64,000 bases of DNA, taken from NCBI RefSeq assembly GCF_963966145.1, contig NC_091049.1, positions 5,952,001-6,016,000 of the forward strand, written 5' to 3'. The stretch comes from Tenebrio molitor (taxonomy: Eukaryota; Arthropoda; Insecta; Coleoptera; Tenebrionidae). Below are positions 31,759-44,600 of this stretch, one piece after another. The first letter of the stretch is position 1; every line of letters starts with the position of its first letter. The position numbers and the translations under genes were made by a program. A model generated the notes under the pieces. It had not been told where the DNA came from and searched no databases. It saw only the letters and a list, made by a program, of their open reading frames with translations.

Positions 31759-34127
31759 TTATTTTGCAAATAGAGTTCTCAATTCCAACACGTTTTTGAA
31801 ATAGTGAGAGTAGCTCAGGTCGGGGTGTGTCTCAATAAAAGTGTCAATTTGGCGAAGCATGTCCGAGCTTAGACCAGGCAAGTAGAAAAAGATGTTCACG
31901 AGACTTTTTCTAACCGACTCCAGACTGTCAGTCTCTGTAATTTCCAAGCTTGGTAAATTATCTGAAATGCATCTCCGTTAGTGCTCCAGGTTCAAACTTG
32001 ACCGCACGTACCTAAAATAAGTTTCACGTGATTTTTCAGACCCTCTTGAAGCCCTTCGTGCCCTTTTCTCACCAACTCCAGACAAGCTTCGACCAGTTTT
32101 GCCGGAACTTGACCGGCACACAGAAAATCGGGAAGTTTCTCCACCCATGACTGGTGTTTCTCAAACCTGAAAGATATTTTTCTTGGATTAGTCGTTTTTA
32201 AATTGCGCACACGTATTTTTGCACCACTGCGCTCGCGAGTGCAAACTTCCCACTTGTACAATTTTATGCACAAACAAAACATTTTTATTTTGCAACTACC
32301 TCGACGACGTCAAAATTTCCAAAATGTCGCTCCTGCACCCTTCCGGCACCTTCCCGTTTCTGTAGAAGGATGCGACGCTCTCCATCAACTCCACGTCGCT
32401 GGTGCCCATTTTCTGACACGTGTTGGGCCTCTTAAGCAGAAGCTCTTTCACGATCTTGACCAGACACGACGCATTACTGGAACTGAGTCGACTTTGCGCT
32501 CTTAAACAATCTGGAATTTTTTGGAATCGATTTTTGAACACCTCAATCATCACACTCACTCTTCAGGTAGGGTCCAATGGATTTGGCTTTGTTTCCGGCA
32601 CCGTTTTTACAGTCTGAGTGATTTCCAAGCGTGACGAAAACATGAATAATTGTCAAGTTTTCCTCGACGCAGTTGGGGTCAAAATTGAAACTAAACGATT
32701 TTGGGAAATCTTTACTTATTTGGAAAAGTTTCTTGTTGTGACTGTAGGGAAAATTACTCAGCAAGTGGTCCAAAAACGTGGACAGGTGATCGTGGCCGAC
32801 TTGTACCTACAATCGAGATTTTTCAGCGTTCAGTACCGATGGTGCAGACTTACATTTCCTGAAAACTGGATGTACTGATGCAACAAGCGCAAAATATTCA
32901 CAGTGCAGATGAAAACGGCGACGAATTCTTCACTGCCCAAAGTAGTTTGTTCTGTTGACGACAATCATTACAAACAATCAAAAGCAGTTGGGAAATATTT
33001 ACCTGAAACATTTTTCTTTTGGGCTTTTTCCGGCACCACCTCCATCCAGATTTCGTGCAAGAGCTGCGCCAAATTCGAGATTTGGCCGCCAAAATCTGGA
33101 CAGTTGTTATCAGTGACGTAGGATGAATTAAACTGAACACTCTCGTTTTCATAAATTTTGGAGTTTTTATAAATCGGGACGAAAACCGTACCTTTCGCAT
33201 TCAGCGAAATCGGTACAACACTGTCGCAACTACTGAAAAAAATCTTAAGGAATTTTTCGTTTCATTTTGATATTTTTTACTTCAAATTTGGGTGTTTGGT
33301 GTGCCGACTTTGCACCATCGCGTTCAAAATCCCATAGAGCCGAGTCAGCACTCGAACCCTCCACTTGACGCTGGACACTTTCCCTTCCAGATTGAGAGTG
33401 AGACTGCGCTCTGAACTGTGCGTTTTGGATTTGGAAATGAGCGTCAAAAAATTCGGGAAAAAGTTGTCGAAGTTGTCGGCGATCAGGGGGGCTTTGTGGT
33501 CGAGGACTGCGTCGAGGAGGAGGAGCGAGTCCTCCTGGATGTGTTTGTTGATGTTGGTCATCGCGCATTTCAGGTTTATCAGGATGTAGTTGAAAAAGGG
33601 GCGCACTTGCACGTCCGTCGCCTAGAACTCGCGGTTATTATATTTTTGGGAAAATGATGAAAAAGCTACTTTTTCCAGAATCGTGGCCAGGAGTTTGGTG
33701 GCGGCGCGACGCACTTTCCTCTCTCGGTCTTGTATGAGGGCGCTGGAGGTTTGCAGGATCGAGGAGAGGTAAATGTGCGTGGATTCGAGGGTGTGGACGG
33801 CGATGAAGTCTTTCAGGTCTTGGCATGCTTCGGATTTTATCGTTTCGTTGAAGTGGCGCAGCTTCGAGATCAGTTCCTGCAAAACACCAAACACAAACAT
33901 GCATTTTACAACGAAATTAACTATTTACTCACGTCTACGTTGACTTTCTTATTACTCGACGTTGAAGCCTCTCGTTCTTTCAACTGCTCGTGCAGCACGA
34001 TCGGTTTTATCTTGAACGCGGTGTTTGTCACATTTTGACCCTTCGGCAGAAATTTCGTTTTACTCGTAATGTGCACTTTGTTCTTTTCTGATTTGAGTTT
34101 CTTCGCGTGTCTGTGATTTTTCCCCAT
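31759..34127 (-). CDS. TEX10: TEX10/IPI1-like protein (ribosome biogenesis, Rix1 complex)
   Basis: Ten exons join with intact phase: 33933-34127, 33670-33876, 33281-33621, 33192-33232, 33003-33095, 32854-32951, 32560-32806, 32300-32510, 32012-32166 and 31759-31961. They total 1791 nt, 596 aa. The basic N-terminus MGKNHRHAKKLKSEKNKVHI is followed by PKGQNVTNTAFKIKPI and HEQLKERE, which parallels the human TEX10 pattern (LQNATxTNFKTKxIxLPEQLKE). A HEAT/ARM-like helical domain follows: SALIQDRERKVRRAATKLL, then RPFFNYILINLKCAMTNINK and HIQEDSLLLLDAVLDHKAPL, which match the conserved Ipi1 region. Family members form the Rix1/PELP1-TEX10-WDR18 complex needed for 60S pre-ribosome maturation in the nucleolus. 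The protein is shorter than human TEX10 (about 930 aa). The stop codon TAA lies inside an AATAAA word. Confidence 0.85.
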
Positions 34128-35174
34128 GTTTACGACGATGTAAACACTGCACTTTAGGTTATCTGTCAAACGTCAATACACACGTGCTCACCATGCTCAC
34201 TTAGCCGCACCATTGCCAATCTCCCCAGCTTCGCCATACTTCACCAAGAAATTCCCTAGTTTAGACGATTGAATCACTTTATTTTACTAGAAACCCAAGT
34301 TATGGAATGTTCCAATCCCCCCCGAGTTAATTGTTAGTGCCAATTAAAATTATAAATTGCGTTCAGGATCCATTAATCAATGCCAGTAGTAAACTAAAAA
34401 CAGTAAATATTCAGTAGTATTGAAGGTTGCACACCTGGCTGTCATATTTTCGAAAGAGTTATAAAATTTTGGATATTTTTGAATTTACTTAAGTATTATA
34501 CCTATCTGGACTAGGAGAAATCAATCTAAAAATTATTAAAATGTCGCTAAAAAATCGCCTAAGAATGTTGAAAACATCTTGTAAATATTCACCACTCTGG
34601 TCAGCATCTGGTAAATCTGGTGAATCTTTAAATGGTGGCAATGGTGCAGGAAATATTTAATTCTCAGTATGTTTCATTGGTTTGCTCCCATATTTCACAA
34701 GATTTAATTTATTTAGTAAGCTGGAAGCTCCACATCAGAATAATTTGTCACATTTTCGACTATTTGTGCGTTTTTTTCAGGTGTTTACATCTTTTATCCC
34801 GAAACAACTTGGAAGGGCAAATTATTTTAGTGAAATTCGTCTTGGTTGAAGCGATTTTCAGATGGATTTTCCTTGAATTTTTGGCATTTATTTTAAAGCT
34901 TTTTGAATTTCCCTTGACCCGGAAGGATATTTAAGACCACTTTGCGCCCTTCATACTGTCAATTCCCTTTAAATAAAAAAGACCTTAACTCGCAACGTTT
35001 ATTTCGCAAAATTGAGTATCTGTCAAACATAACCTAAAACTAGATGTATAAAAATAATAAAATATATAAAATCTACGTTAGTTGTGTATAAATTTAAAAA
35101 ATGAGATAAATGGAGTAAACAATACGAATGTAGTGATGAACGAGGTGAGTAACACTTGTTGGGGTGCGGTGTCC
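34128..35174. other. intergenic, including 3' UTR of the 35-kb gene
   Basis: No coding sequence recognised. A minus-strand AATAAA (TTTATT at about 34998-35003) lies about 170 bases past the stop of the gene to the right. The 100-codon plus frame at 34.63-34.93 kb is hydrophobic and AT-rich with no family resemblance. Confidence 0.4.
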
Positions 35175-35699
35175 TCAATGGCCTTGACCCTTCACCAGCT
35201 CCTGCATCCTTGTCATGATCTGCCTCCTCAAGCGTACCACGTGCCGGAGATTGGTGAAAAATCCCATATGGATGTCACTGCACATCTCGTGCGACCACGC
35301 TACCCTCGACAGCTTCTGTACGGCTTCGTGGCAGGACTCCGGCGACCCCGGATCGTAGTTCTCGGCCTCCCGCAGCAAGACGTCAGCTTCGATCTTGATG
35401 TCGATGGACTGGATCAGCTGGCTGATGTAAACCAACTGTTTGAGGTTGTACGCTTGTCGGTACTTGCTCTGGGCCCTCCGGAACAGCTCGATCTGCCTCT
35501 CGGCGTGGCCCCGCTCGTACGGCGGCGCTAGCTCCATCCCCCAGGCCTCCCCGTACAGCCGGTCCGCCTCCTCGTCCAGCCGCGCGAACCTGGCGTCGAT
35601 GGCGTCCTCGCTGCTCGGCGCCACCCTGTCCCCCAGGTCCTCCGCCCCGGCGGCGAGGGCGCCGTACTTGTCCGCCGGGTCCGCGTTGGACTCGGCCAT
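35175..35699 (-). CDS. unrecognised 174-aa soluble helical protein
   Basis: Single-exon frame from ATG 35699 (MAESNADPADKYGALAAGAE) to TGA at 35175. An upstream in-frame codon would add nine residues but begins in less coding-like sequence. The product is acidic at the N-terminus and then strongly helical: DARFARLDEEADRLYGEAWG, ERQIELFRRAQSKYRQAYN, LKQLVYISQLIQSIDIKIEA and RLRRQIMTRMQELVKGQGH. No membrane segment or signal peptide. Codon use is GC-rich at third positions like USP32 exons, which supports a real gene. A minus-strand poly(A) signal is about 170 bases downstream. I do not recognise the family and assign no function. Confidence 0.75.
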   Translation of the reverse strand: MAESNADPADKYGALAAGAEDLGDRVAPSSEDAIDARFARLDEEADRLYGEAWGMELAPPYERGHAERQIELFRRAQSKYRQAYNLKQLVYISQLIQSIDIKIEADVLLREAENYDPGSPESCHEAVQKLSRVAWSHEMCSDIHMGFFTNLRHVVRLRRQIMTRMQELVKGQGH

Positions 35700-38656
35700 C
35701 TCGGTGCGAACAAAACACCAACGCACTCACTTGTTTACGCGCACGGGTCACCAGATCCGGCCGGGTTAAATAGCAGGCGACTGTCGATTGTCTCGGCTTT
35801 GTCTAGTTTGGACAGCTGCGCATCTAGGAGCCTAGGTCAAAAAAGATGGCCGGTCGACTCCGGTCGGTCGGGGTGAACGGACAAAAGGCTCGACACCCCC
35901 TCTACCTGGCGGCGGTCGCTGACAAACAGGTAGGCTGTGCTTGAGGCCACTTCAGGACGGCGATCTTCAATTATTTACAGGTGGTCAGATCGAGTGGGTT
36001 CTGCCGCGACCTCTCAACTTTCATCTCTTTTTCCAGCGGCTTCACTTGTTTCCATCCAGACAATCCTGATTGCAGTATGTCCCGTCTCGGGAGCAACTGT
36101 CACCGTGTGACATGTCAACCTGTCAATTAAAACGCCACCTTGATTGTTGTTACCGAAAATGGCATTGACACTTTCGCCTGATTGTAATTATTGATAATCG
36201 CAGTTGGAGTTGTTTAATTGGGGTTAGCAACCCCTCGGCAGCCATTTGCTTTGATAAATAATTTGGTGGATGCGCCGGGCGCTCGATTATTCACCGGACA
36301 AGGGTAAGATCGACCACGTGACACTTTTTCCTGGTGAAACCACCCTTTCAGAAATGAATTCGTCAATGAATATCTAATGGGTGCCCTACTTTTACCCCCG
36401 ACAAGGCCCTCACCGAGCCCACGTACGACACAATCGCGTTACCTCCGAGAGAACAAAGAAACGTCGCCCGTTGACAAGACACGACAAAGATGTAGAATTC
36501 ATTGATTACTTGATTTGCTCCTCTTGAATGGAGCAAAATCGAATTAGGGAGGAATTGGGGTGCGGGTGGTAAATGTCAGATCCTTGGTCGATAGATTATT
36601 AAGGGAGATTTTTGAAGTTGTGACGTAAGTGTATGATCCGCATCAAAGATTTATGCATTGTCGCATGCAGTTGATCTAGAGCGCGATGACCGACACCGTC
36701 ATCCCGTGACGTCATAAGTACACTCAGGTGCAGTTGGTAATAATTGTTTATTCATATTTGTGGCGGGTAAAGTGCACGGAAGGCAGTGGTGGGGTCGGTG
36801 GGGTGTCAAAGCCCTCCAAATCATTGTTTTTCAAGCGAGGACAAATAAATCGAATAAGTAAAAATTATATATCTGGTAAAATTCATCAAATCGTAATCGA
36901 TAGCTTCTAGCTACGAGCTACGATCAATTTGTGAGTGTAGTTGGCTGTGAAAAATTGAAGTCAGTTCGTAGATTGATTTATTTGGGTATAGTTTTTGCAT
37001 ACATTGATCTATTCTAGAAACAAAATTATCATAGAATTACGGATGTGGCTTACCTCTGTTATGACACTAATTCTAGTATCAGCCAACCTACACCTATCTT
37101 TTAATTTTCTAGGTTTCTCAATTTGTCTGATCAAGCAGTAGTTACAAAAAAAAAACGGGAAATGAAAATTTTCCTAATGTAATTTTGGTTTTGTACATTT
37201 GTCAATTCATTCTCTATTTGACAATACCTATCAAATAACTTTTAAAAATGTCATTGAATTTTGACCGTAATTTTAACCTATCTCTCGTAAGAAGGTTTCA
37301 CACATGAAAAATTGTAAAAAACTGTCAACTTGATTCTGACAGTTCCCGTTTTTTTGCAACCAACTGTATATTGTTTGACTGAGATATTTTTCTTTGACTA
37401 AACTTGACACTTACAAATAATACAGGAGGAAAACTTTCCGTTTCTTATTGTACCGTGCGATCGAAAACAAAACAAATCGAGTTAGCCAATCATGGTGCAG
37501 TTGGCAGTATTTGACAAGCGTCAAGTTTCTCTGTTAGAGCTTAAATATGTATGTTTATTTGACAACGGAAATCCTGAAACTAGGACCATGACAGTCATGT
37601 CTAGTTTCTTGTGAATTTACTTAAATCCTGTGAGCAAATAAATTTCACATCAAGAGCAACTAAAATTGTAAGTTCTTTATTAAAATCTTTTCTCGTGAGA
37701 TTTTGTGGTGTAGTTTTTGTACCTGCCAACAATAAAGTGGAATGGTAGCCACGGCTTTGAATTGCTATCTGATCAAACATCCAGTTGGTCATGTCAAGAA
37801 TCCATTCGTAGATTGGTTCATCTGTTTCGAATTAAATGTCAAATTAAAACAGAATTAGTCGTTTCGTAGCTTGATTCACACGGTTCAAAGTTAAATCAGT
37901 CAGATTTATGAATAATTACGTCCTCCAATGAGTTGTAAGAATTTTTTTGTACAATCTATTTTGTCTTTCTTCTATTCTAGCCGACTTGTCTATGGTCGAT
38001 GTAGTTTTCACGTGTAATTAGGCATTTCCGTTGATTCGATCGTGCAGTATAGTGAAAAATTGATTGTTGCGTCATGAGTTTGTTAGAATGTTTTGTTTGC
38101 GAGTATAATTTGGCAAGGTCGAAACGCGTCGATATTTCGTTTCGATCTGCGGGGTAGCGTGACACCTCCGCCACTGGTTTGACAGCACGGAAGTAATTGT
38201 TCTTTTCGCTATTATTACACCGGCGGCGATAGAATTGCAAATTAAACGAGTCGGTCGGCACATTTATTTGTGACCGTACGCGGAATCGTCCGATTTCCAT
38301 ATTTTCCGTTCGCAAATAGATTTTTGAAGAAGGCGAGGTGGTGACGTATGCAACCCGGCCGGCAGTGGTGCGGCCCCAGTTGCCGGCGGCGGCCGTCGAT
38401 CAGCAGGACCGTCGACGATCCCCCAGTAGAGGGGGTAAGAAATAAATAATGAAATGTGACGAGATAAAGTTGTATTACAGCGACAGAAATTTACATAACA
38501 TCGATCTTATCGTCGGACGAATTTCTTCCCGTAATGTACCGGTGACGTCACGTGACGTAAAAGGCGAGCGAGATCTACATGTGAATCAACGTACTAAAAT
38601 CTAGTAGCCTGTAGAATATTATTTGGTGACGACCTGACGACAAATTACGGTGAAAA
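35700..38656. other. intergenic region and SIK 5' flank
   Basis: No gene confirmed. GC-rich patches near 35.85-35.95 and 38.34-38.42 kb and CRE-like TGACGTCA/GTGACGTCACGTGACGT words (about 36708 and 38541) may belong to promoters. TACCGTGCGATCGAAAACAA at about 37450 resembles the ends of the small MITE at 49413-49531. Confidence 0.4.
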
Positions 38657-41600
38657 ATGTCCGCGAAACCGTCTCCCGTTGAAAAATTAGTGCGCGTCGG
38701 CTATTACGAACTCGAAAAGACCATCGGCAAGGGCAACTTCGCCGTGGTCAAACTGGCCACACACATTGTCACCAGAACCAAGGTAAATATTCGCACATCA
38801 ACACATCAAATGTCAGATTAAATCGTTCATTTGTCTCGTCCTCCAGCAGTTCGTTCTTTTGTTTTGGTCGGCGGGCCCGGCCCTCGGGGGCGGCCGAGCC
38901 CCCGGCGCGGCCGGCCCAGGCGGCCCCACCGCCGCCCCATCAATTAGACCAGTGTGACACTGTGTTTACTGGACGGGCGTCAGATATTTTCGAGATGTTA
39001 ATTCGCAGTGTAAATATTTGGAGGTTATGTCGTTCGTGTTGTCTTATCGAATTTCAAGGACGGATTGATTTTTCTCTGGCCCGATTACGGGCGGCGATTG
39101 TTTTCGTCGGGTTTGTTGACCCCGGTGCACCCCTGAAAATTTTTCGGTTTGACAGCGCACAGGGGGCATTGACACGTTTGACAACAAACTTTGTCAAACG
39201 GTGACGTCACAAAGGACACAGGACGACTTATTTCGGGGTGCGTTTCCGACGGAAGAATTGAGGTTATCTGATCTTGGAGACGGTGCAAAAACTATTTTTT
39301 CACAAGCTCGGCTGGAGCGCCGCCCGTCCGACCCGTCGAGGGTATCGACGGCGATCGATAACGATCTGCCATCGATCGGGGTGCGATCGATGCAAGCCCG
39401 CCGCCGATCGACGGGGGCGGCGCTCGCGGCAGGAACGTGCGGAACGACAGGAATCTCAAGGTCGCCGAACTGCATCTCCACGCATTTGACACTCGAACGA
39501 CTTCGCAAATCGAATTCTGACATTTGACACGTCAAAAGTCAAAATCAACAAACGACTTTGTCTCAGCTGTCGTTTTGTCGGTGTCAATTTTACGCAGAAA
39601 ACTGACACTTTTCGCCCGAATATAAATAAATTCATGTTTTCATTGTGCCAATTTCGTTTCATAATTTTATTCTGAGATTTTTTTTATTTTATACTGGGCG
39701 AGTGCCAAAACATACTCAAATTTTTCCCGTACAATGTACCACAATGTAAAAATGAAGTGACAATAACTCTAACCTTAAAACACACCTACTATCTATACAT
39801 ATCTACAAATTTTGAATGTTTAAAAATTGTCTTTTTACTTCAACTTGTTCTATGGTTATAACGAGCGTTCAAATAAATTGTGCCCAAGCGCTTCTTTACT
39901 TTTCAACCCTTTCTAGAAATATTCATACCATTCATTGAATTCATTAAATGATGCTTGACATCTATTGTTTGACAGCTAATCCATACGAAAAGTTCCACAC
40001 ATTTTTCGAACGCTTTTTAAATAACTATTTCAAAAAATTACTGGGTATACTTCCTTAAATTATGATCTACCACTTTCGGTAGGTAGTGTTAAAATGTTTT
40101 ATTACATTTTGCAATTTAAATTTACTAATTATATTTTTACATCTAATTACCATAAGTTTTTTAATTATAATTAATTGTTAGAACAAGCAATTACCCTTGA
40201 TTATTCTCTACAATTATTGTCAGTCCAAAATGAAATGGATCACTTTGTACAAAATTCAAATCGTCTGATTCTGTAAAAGTGTATTTCAATTATTTAATTA
40301 CAATAATTCAAGGACGCGTTGACAGTACATAATTAAAGAATCACTCAGTTCAGTTCCATTTGGCAAATTAGATATTTATAATTTAATTCAATTTAATTTT
40401 AGGGCACCGTTCACAGTTCGACCTAGTGTACTGATGTTTCAGTAGTACAAGTCATGCCACGCAATTTAAATTCAATTATTGCATTTGCATAATTTAATTG
40501 GTGTAATTTTTCAAAATTATGCTTCATAATTAGAACGCGCGATCACTTTTCACAACACGTCGGTTGCTTGTCAGCTGTTTCATTGTTTTTTTTTTGCAAG
40601 CGACATGAATGGCCTGTTTTGACAATTTTTGAATAAATTTTGACAGTTTTGGGTTCTTCGGAGAGCAGTAGGATCTTCAGACGGCGAGCAGAGAGATGAT
40701 TGTCTCGAGGCTCGGCATCAAAGGGGCCCAAAATCGTAATTAGAACTGGGCATGATACTTAAATATTTTTTTAATTTACTAAATTAGTGTTGTTAGTGTA
40801 ATTAAAAAACATACATAAATATATTAAGGGAAGAACAATAGACACGACGGAAATAGAGTGGCACGGTTAAATTAAATTGAACGTTTAAATATTACGTTTT
40901 ATTAACGAATTTTGTGTACCGCGTGTTTCAAAAAGAATACGGCCGTGAAAAACAAAATTGTCGAAAATGAGTAACGTGACATAACCACAGACCAAGATTC
41001 ACATAACCTAACTTTAAATTCGTGAATTACAGTGCTACCGCTGTCAGTAACGGCGACTCATTCGTATAAGAACCGTTCTCGAACGAAAATTATTTCTAAT
41101 CTTGTTGCAACTGCCCACACACACCTCTATTCGTTATTTCATGAGAGTTCATCAGGCAAGTTAAGTCACCAGTTTTGGAATGTTCGGCTCGTTTTTTGAA
41201 ACACATGGTACATATTGAATGTGTTTTTATTGTTTTATTAAAAGTACGTACAGTACATGTTGTTACTGTTAAAATGTGTTAACGTGTTATTTCTGACCGC
41301 AGGGCGGCAACATTTCAAATCAGATATTTCACGTAAGAAATTAAAATGCAAATTGAATGGTTAAGACGAGAATTCTACGTTTTAAAATGAATGGCAGAAC
41401 ATTTTTGTGTCGAGACTTGAAACCTGGGATTTTGTCTTTTAATCCGAGCAACACAAAAAATCACGAGGTGCCAGGTCAGGTTCGCAAGGCGGCTGTCTTG
41501 ATAATTTTGCTTCCAAGTCTGATATGTCAAGTTTGGTTGTACAGGATGAGAAATGTTGTCCTGGTGCACAACTACCTAATTAACTAATTATGAATTTTCA

Positions 41601-44600
41601 TTTTTAATTAAGTATAATTAATGAAATACTAATGATTTCACTGAGACTTCTCGTCTTGGTAAAAAATTATTCAGAAACTGAATCGCCACGTTACAGTCCC
41701 GATCTGACTCCAAGTGATCACAATACATTTGTTGAAAATTCAAGACCGACGAACTTATTTATTTCTTCTTTCTTCATTCGCTTTAAATACAGGGTGTTTT
41801 TGAAATGCCTGCACAAATTTTAATCACGAGCTACTGGCTTCATGTAGAACTCGGAAAAAATATTTAAAAAGTTCTATATCAAAAAATAAAATGACATTTA
41901 TTTTTTGAGCTACAATTTTTTTAAATTGCTTTTAGTTTTCTACGTTGTCCTACAACCTCGTAGGTAACATTTCGGTACATTTTAAAAATACACCCTGTAT
42001 ATTATGTTTTTTAAAATGTACGCCAATGCGAAGTAACCTATAGGAAATATGCTTTAAAACAAGGAAACCGCAATGGTGTATGTTTTATAAAATGTGATAT
42101 ATAGGGTGTATTTTTAAAATGTGCCGAAATTTTACCTACGAGGTTGTTTGACAATGTAGAAGACTAAAAGCAATTAAAAAAAAAAGTAGCTCAAAAATAA
42201 ATGTCATTTTATTTTTTGACAGAATTTTTTAGATATTTTTTCCGAGTTCTACATGAAGCCAGTAGCTCGTGGTTAAAATTTGTGCACGCATTTCAGAAAC
42301 ACCCTGTATAATTGTCTTCTATTCTTTTTTTTATTGTCATTAACCCATTCTTAACACACTAAACTTTATCGTTTCTTTTTCTGTCTTGTTTTCTCGTTGA
42401 CTCTCTTTTTCGTTTTTTCCTCCATCTCTGTATTTGAATTACCAAATGCCCACGTCGAGTACCGTTTTGAACGATCCATTGTCAAATAATAAATCAAGAA
42501 TGTCTTTGCAATCAATCACCGATTGTTTGATAAACTCAAGGAGAACTGATATACGTATTGCCCAAATACCATAAATCATCATGCATTGTTCTTGAATTGT
42601 TCCAAAAATGCGTTTTCTGCAGCGACAGTTTCTATAGTCTAGTCAAACAAACTGTATTTTTCGAGAAACATTTTTGTTTTTGGTTTTCAAGGTTTCACTT
42701 GCGGTGCAATACAGCCAGTCAAAAATTCTACTCACTATAAGATCCTTCAAGGTTTTTCTAAACCAACACGAATCAGGAGGTGCCAAATCAGGCCTGCAAG
42801 AGGGGTGTTTTGATAAATTTGTTCTTGAAGCTTTGCCAAACAATTTTGACGTGCCGAACTACCTCGAAGCAGTCATCTCTCTCTGTCCGCTTCTGGATTT
42901 CTGAACCAAAGGGTTGAACGAGATTCTTTCAGGAATTTGTCTTGTCTTGTGGGTCAAAGTTCGTCTTGGAAATCCTCCGTCTGGACGATCGTCGAAACGC
43001 GACCCGATTTCTGCACACGCATTCGAAACATCTCGTTTGTTATTGAGACTTTTCGAAATGAAACTGTTCGAAGATCTTGTTTGTTTTGAAAATAAACGCG
43101 GCTTCAAAGGAACCGGAATAAATGAGCGGGTCCGTTGAGAGACCGTCGGATTCGTTCCACCCAAACAGAACGATTTTTATCGATGGAGAAGGTGAACAAA
43201 TCGCTACGATTGACCGAAAAACGTACGCACAGATGGAGAGAAGAGAAAGACGTCGGAGAAACCAGTACCGAACCGGTTATATCATAATAAATTTCGTGTG
43301 CAGATAACAGCGATAACGGACATTTTTTCTGCCTTGCGTTATCTCTCCTCTACATAAACACTATTATTGCACGGGTGATAAGGAGTAGGGTTCAAGGGCG
43401 TCGAAGAGAGACGGGATTTTGACAGTGGAAACAATCTATATGGGGGGCCACACTGGACGACACTTTCACACTTATCACTGTGGAAAATTTTCGCGGTTTT
43501 CATTGTGTCGATGAAATCTTCGAGTTCACATGACCCGCATTCTCTTATTAGATTGTTGGGAAAAATACACAATTTCTCACAGGAAGCGGTTTCTAGTCTA
43601 GTAGGTGTAGACGCGGTTGTAATTTTTTTAACACCGAATGAGAGAAATTTGCACGAGTGCAGCGAGGACAATAATTACACGAGAGGTAACGTAGACAACT
43701 GTTTTTCGCACGACCCACTGCATTTGATCGTTGGAAGAAGTTAATTTGCACCAGTGCAGCGAAGACAATAATTCTACGAAGGATGAAACGTAGACAAATT
43801 GTTTAATGGTAAAAGTCTTGCAAATATGCTGCCGGATTCTCTGAATGCGTTTTTGAACGCCTTCTGGTCATTGGTCAAGACAGTCTTCGTCACTTTTTGT
43901 TAACCTGTAGTGGCAGATAAAGTTGATTCGATTTTTCTTTAGAACGATTTATCGAAAATCGAATTGTTTTCGATTTTTGCTTTTGCATAAATCTCGAAGA
44001 CAAGTGCATCTCAACGGGTACTTTCTTGTGTTGACATTTGTCAACGCGAGTAGATTCTAATCTGATCTTGGTACTCGATGCTTTTTTGACCCGAAATGGA
44101 ATCGATTTGTTTGTAATATTTTTCAAGCGTTCAATACAAGATTTAGGCCAGATTAGATCAGGTGTTGCCTTGTGACAGTTTGTTTCACCTCGAATCACCT
44201 CGTTTTGCTGATGGACTTTGTGCAAGGAAATCTTGAATGAAACGTTTGTTTTTCGCGAAGGAAATTTAAAAAAAATCAGGTTCATGCGGACGAGATTTGC
44301 AATTTTTACAAAAGCAGAAGTTGTGAATTAAATAAAAATAGCGTGTGAACTACGAAAGTTGTGTGTTTCATCCCTCGTGTAATTATTGCACTCGCCGCGA
44401 GATGAAATTTATTACGACGTTCATCGCGGTTGTACCATACTTTCAATTCGCCTAGTTTTTTACAGTTTGTTTTAGAGTCGAAAGTGTAAATACGTTTGTA
44501 CAAATACAAATAATCAGCGTTCTGGAAATGAATCCGTGAAATGTCCTCTCCGAATCTGCACTGACCGAGCCGTTCGTTTTGTTTGCACAATTCCTTTACA

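Noticed and set aside
35845..35931. A plus-strand ATG with 28 open codons ending at a GTAGGC donor-like site, divergent from the 35-kb gene
   Set aside because: There is no second exon or recognisable family, and GC-rich promoter sequence often looks open. It is probably 5' flank.
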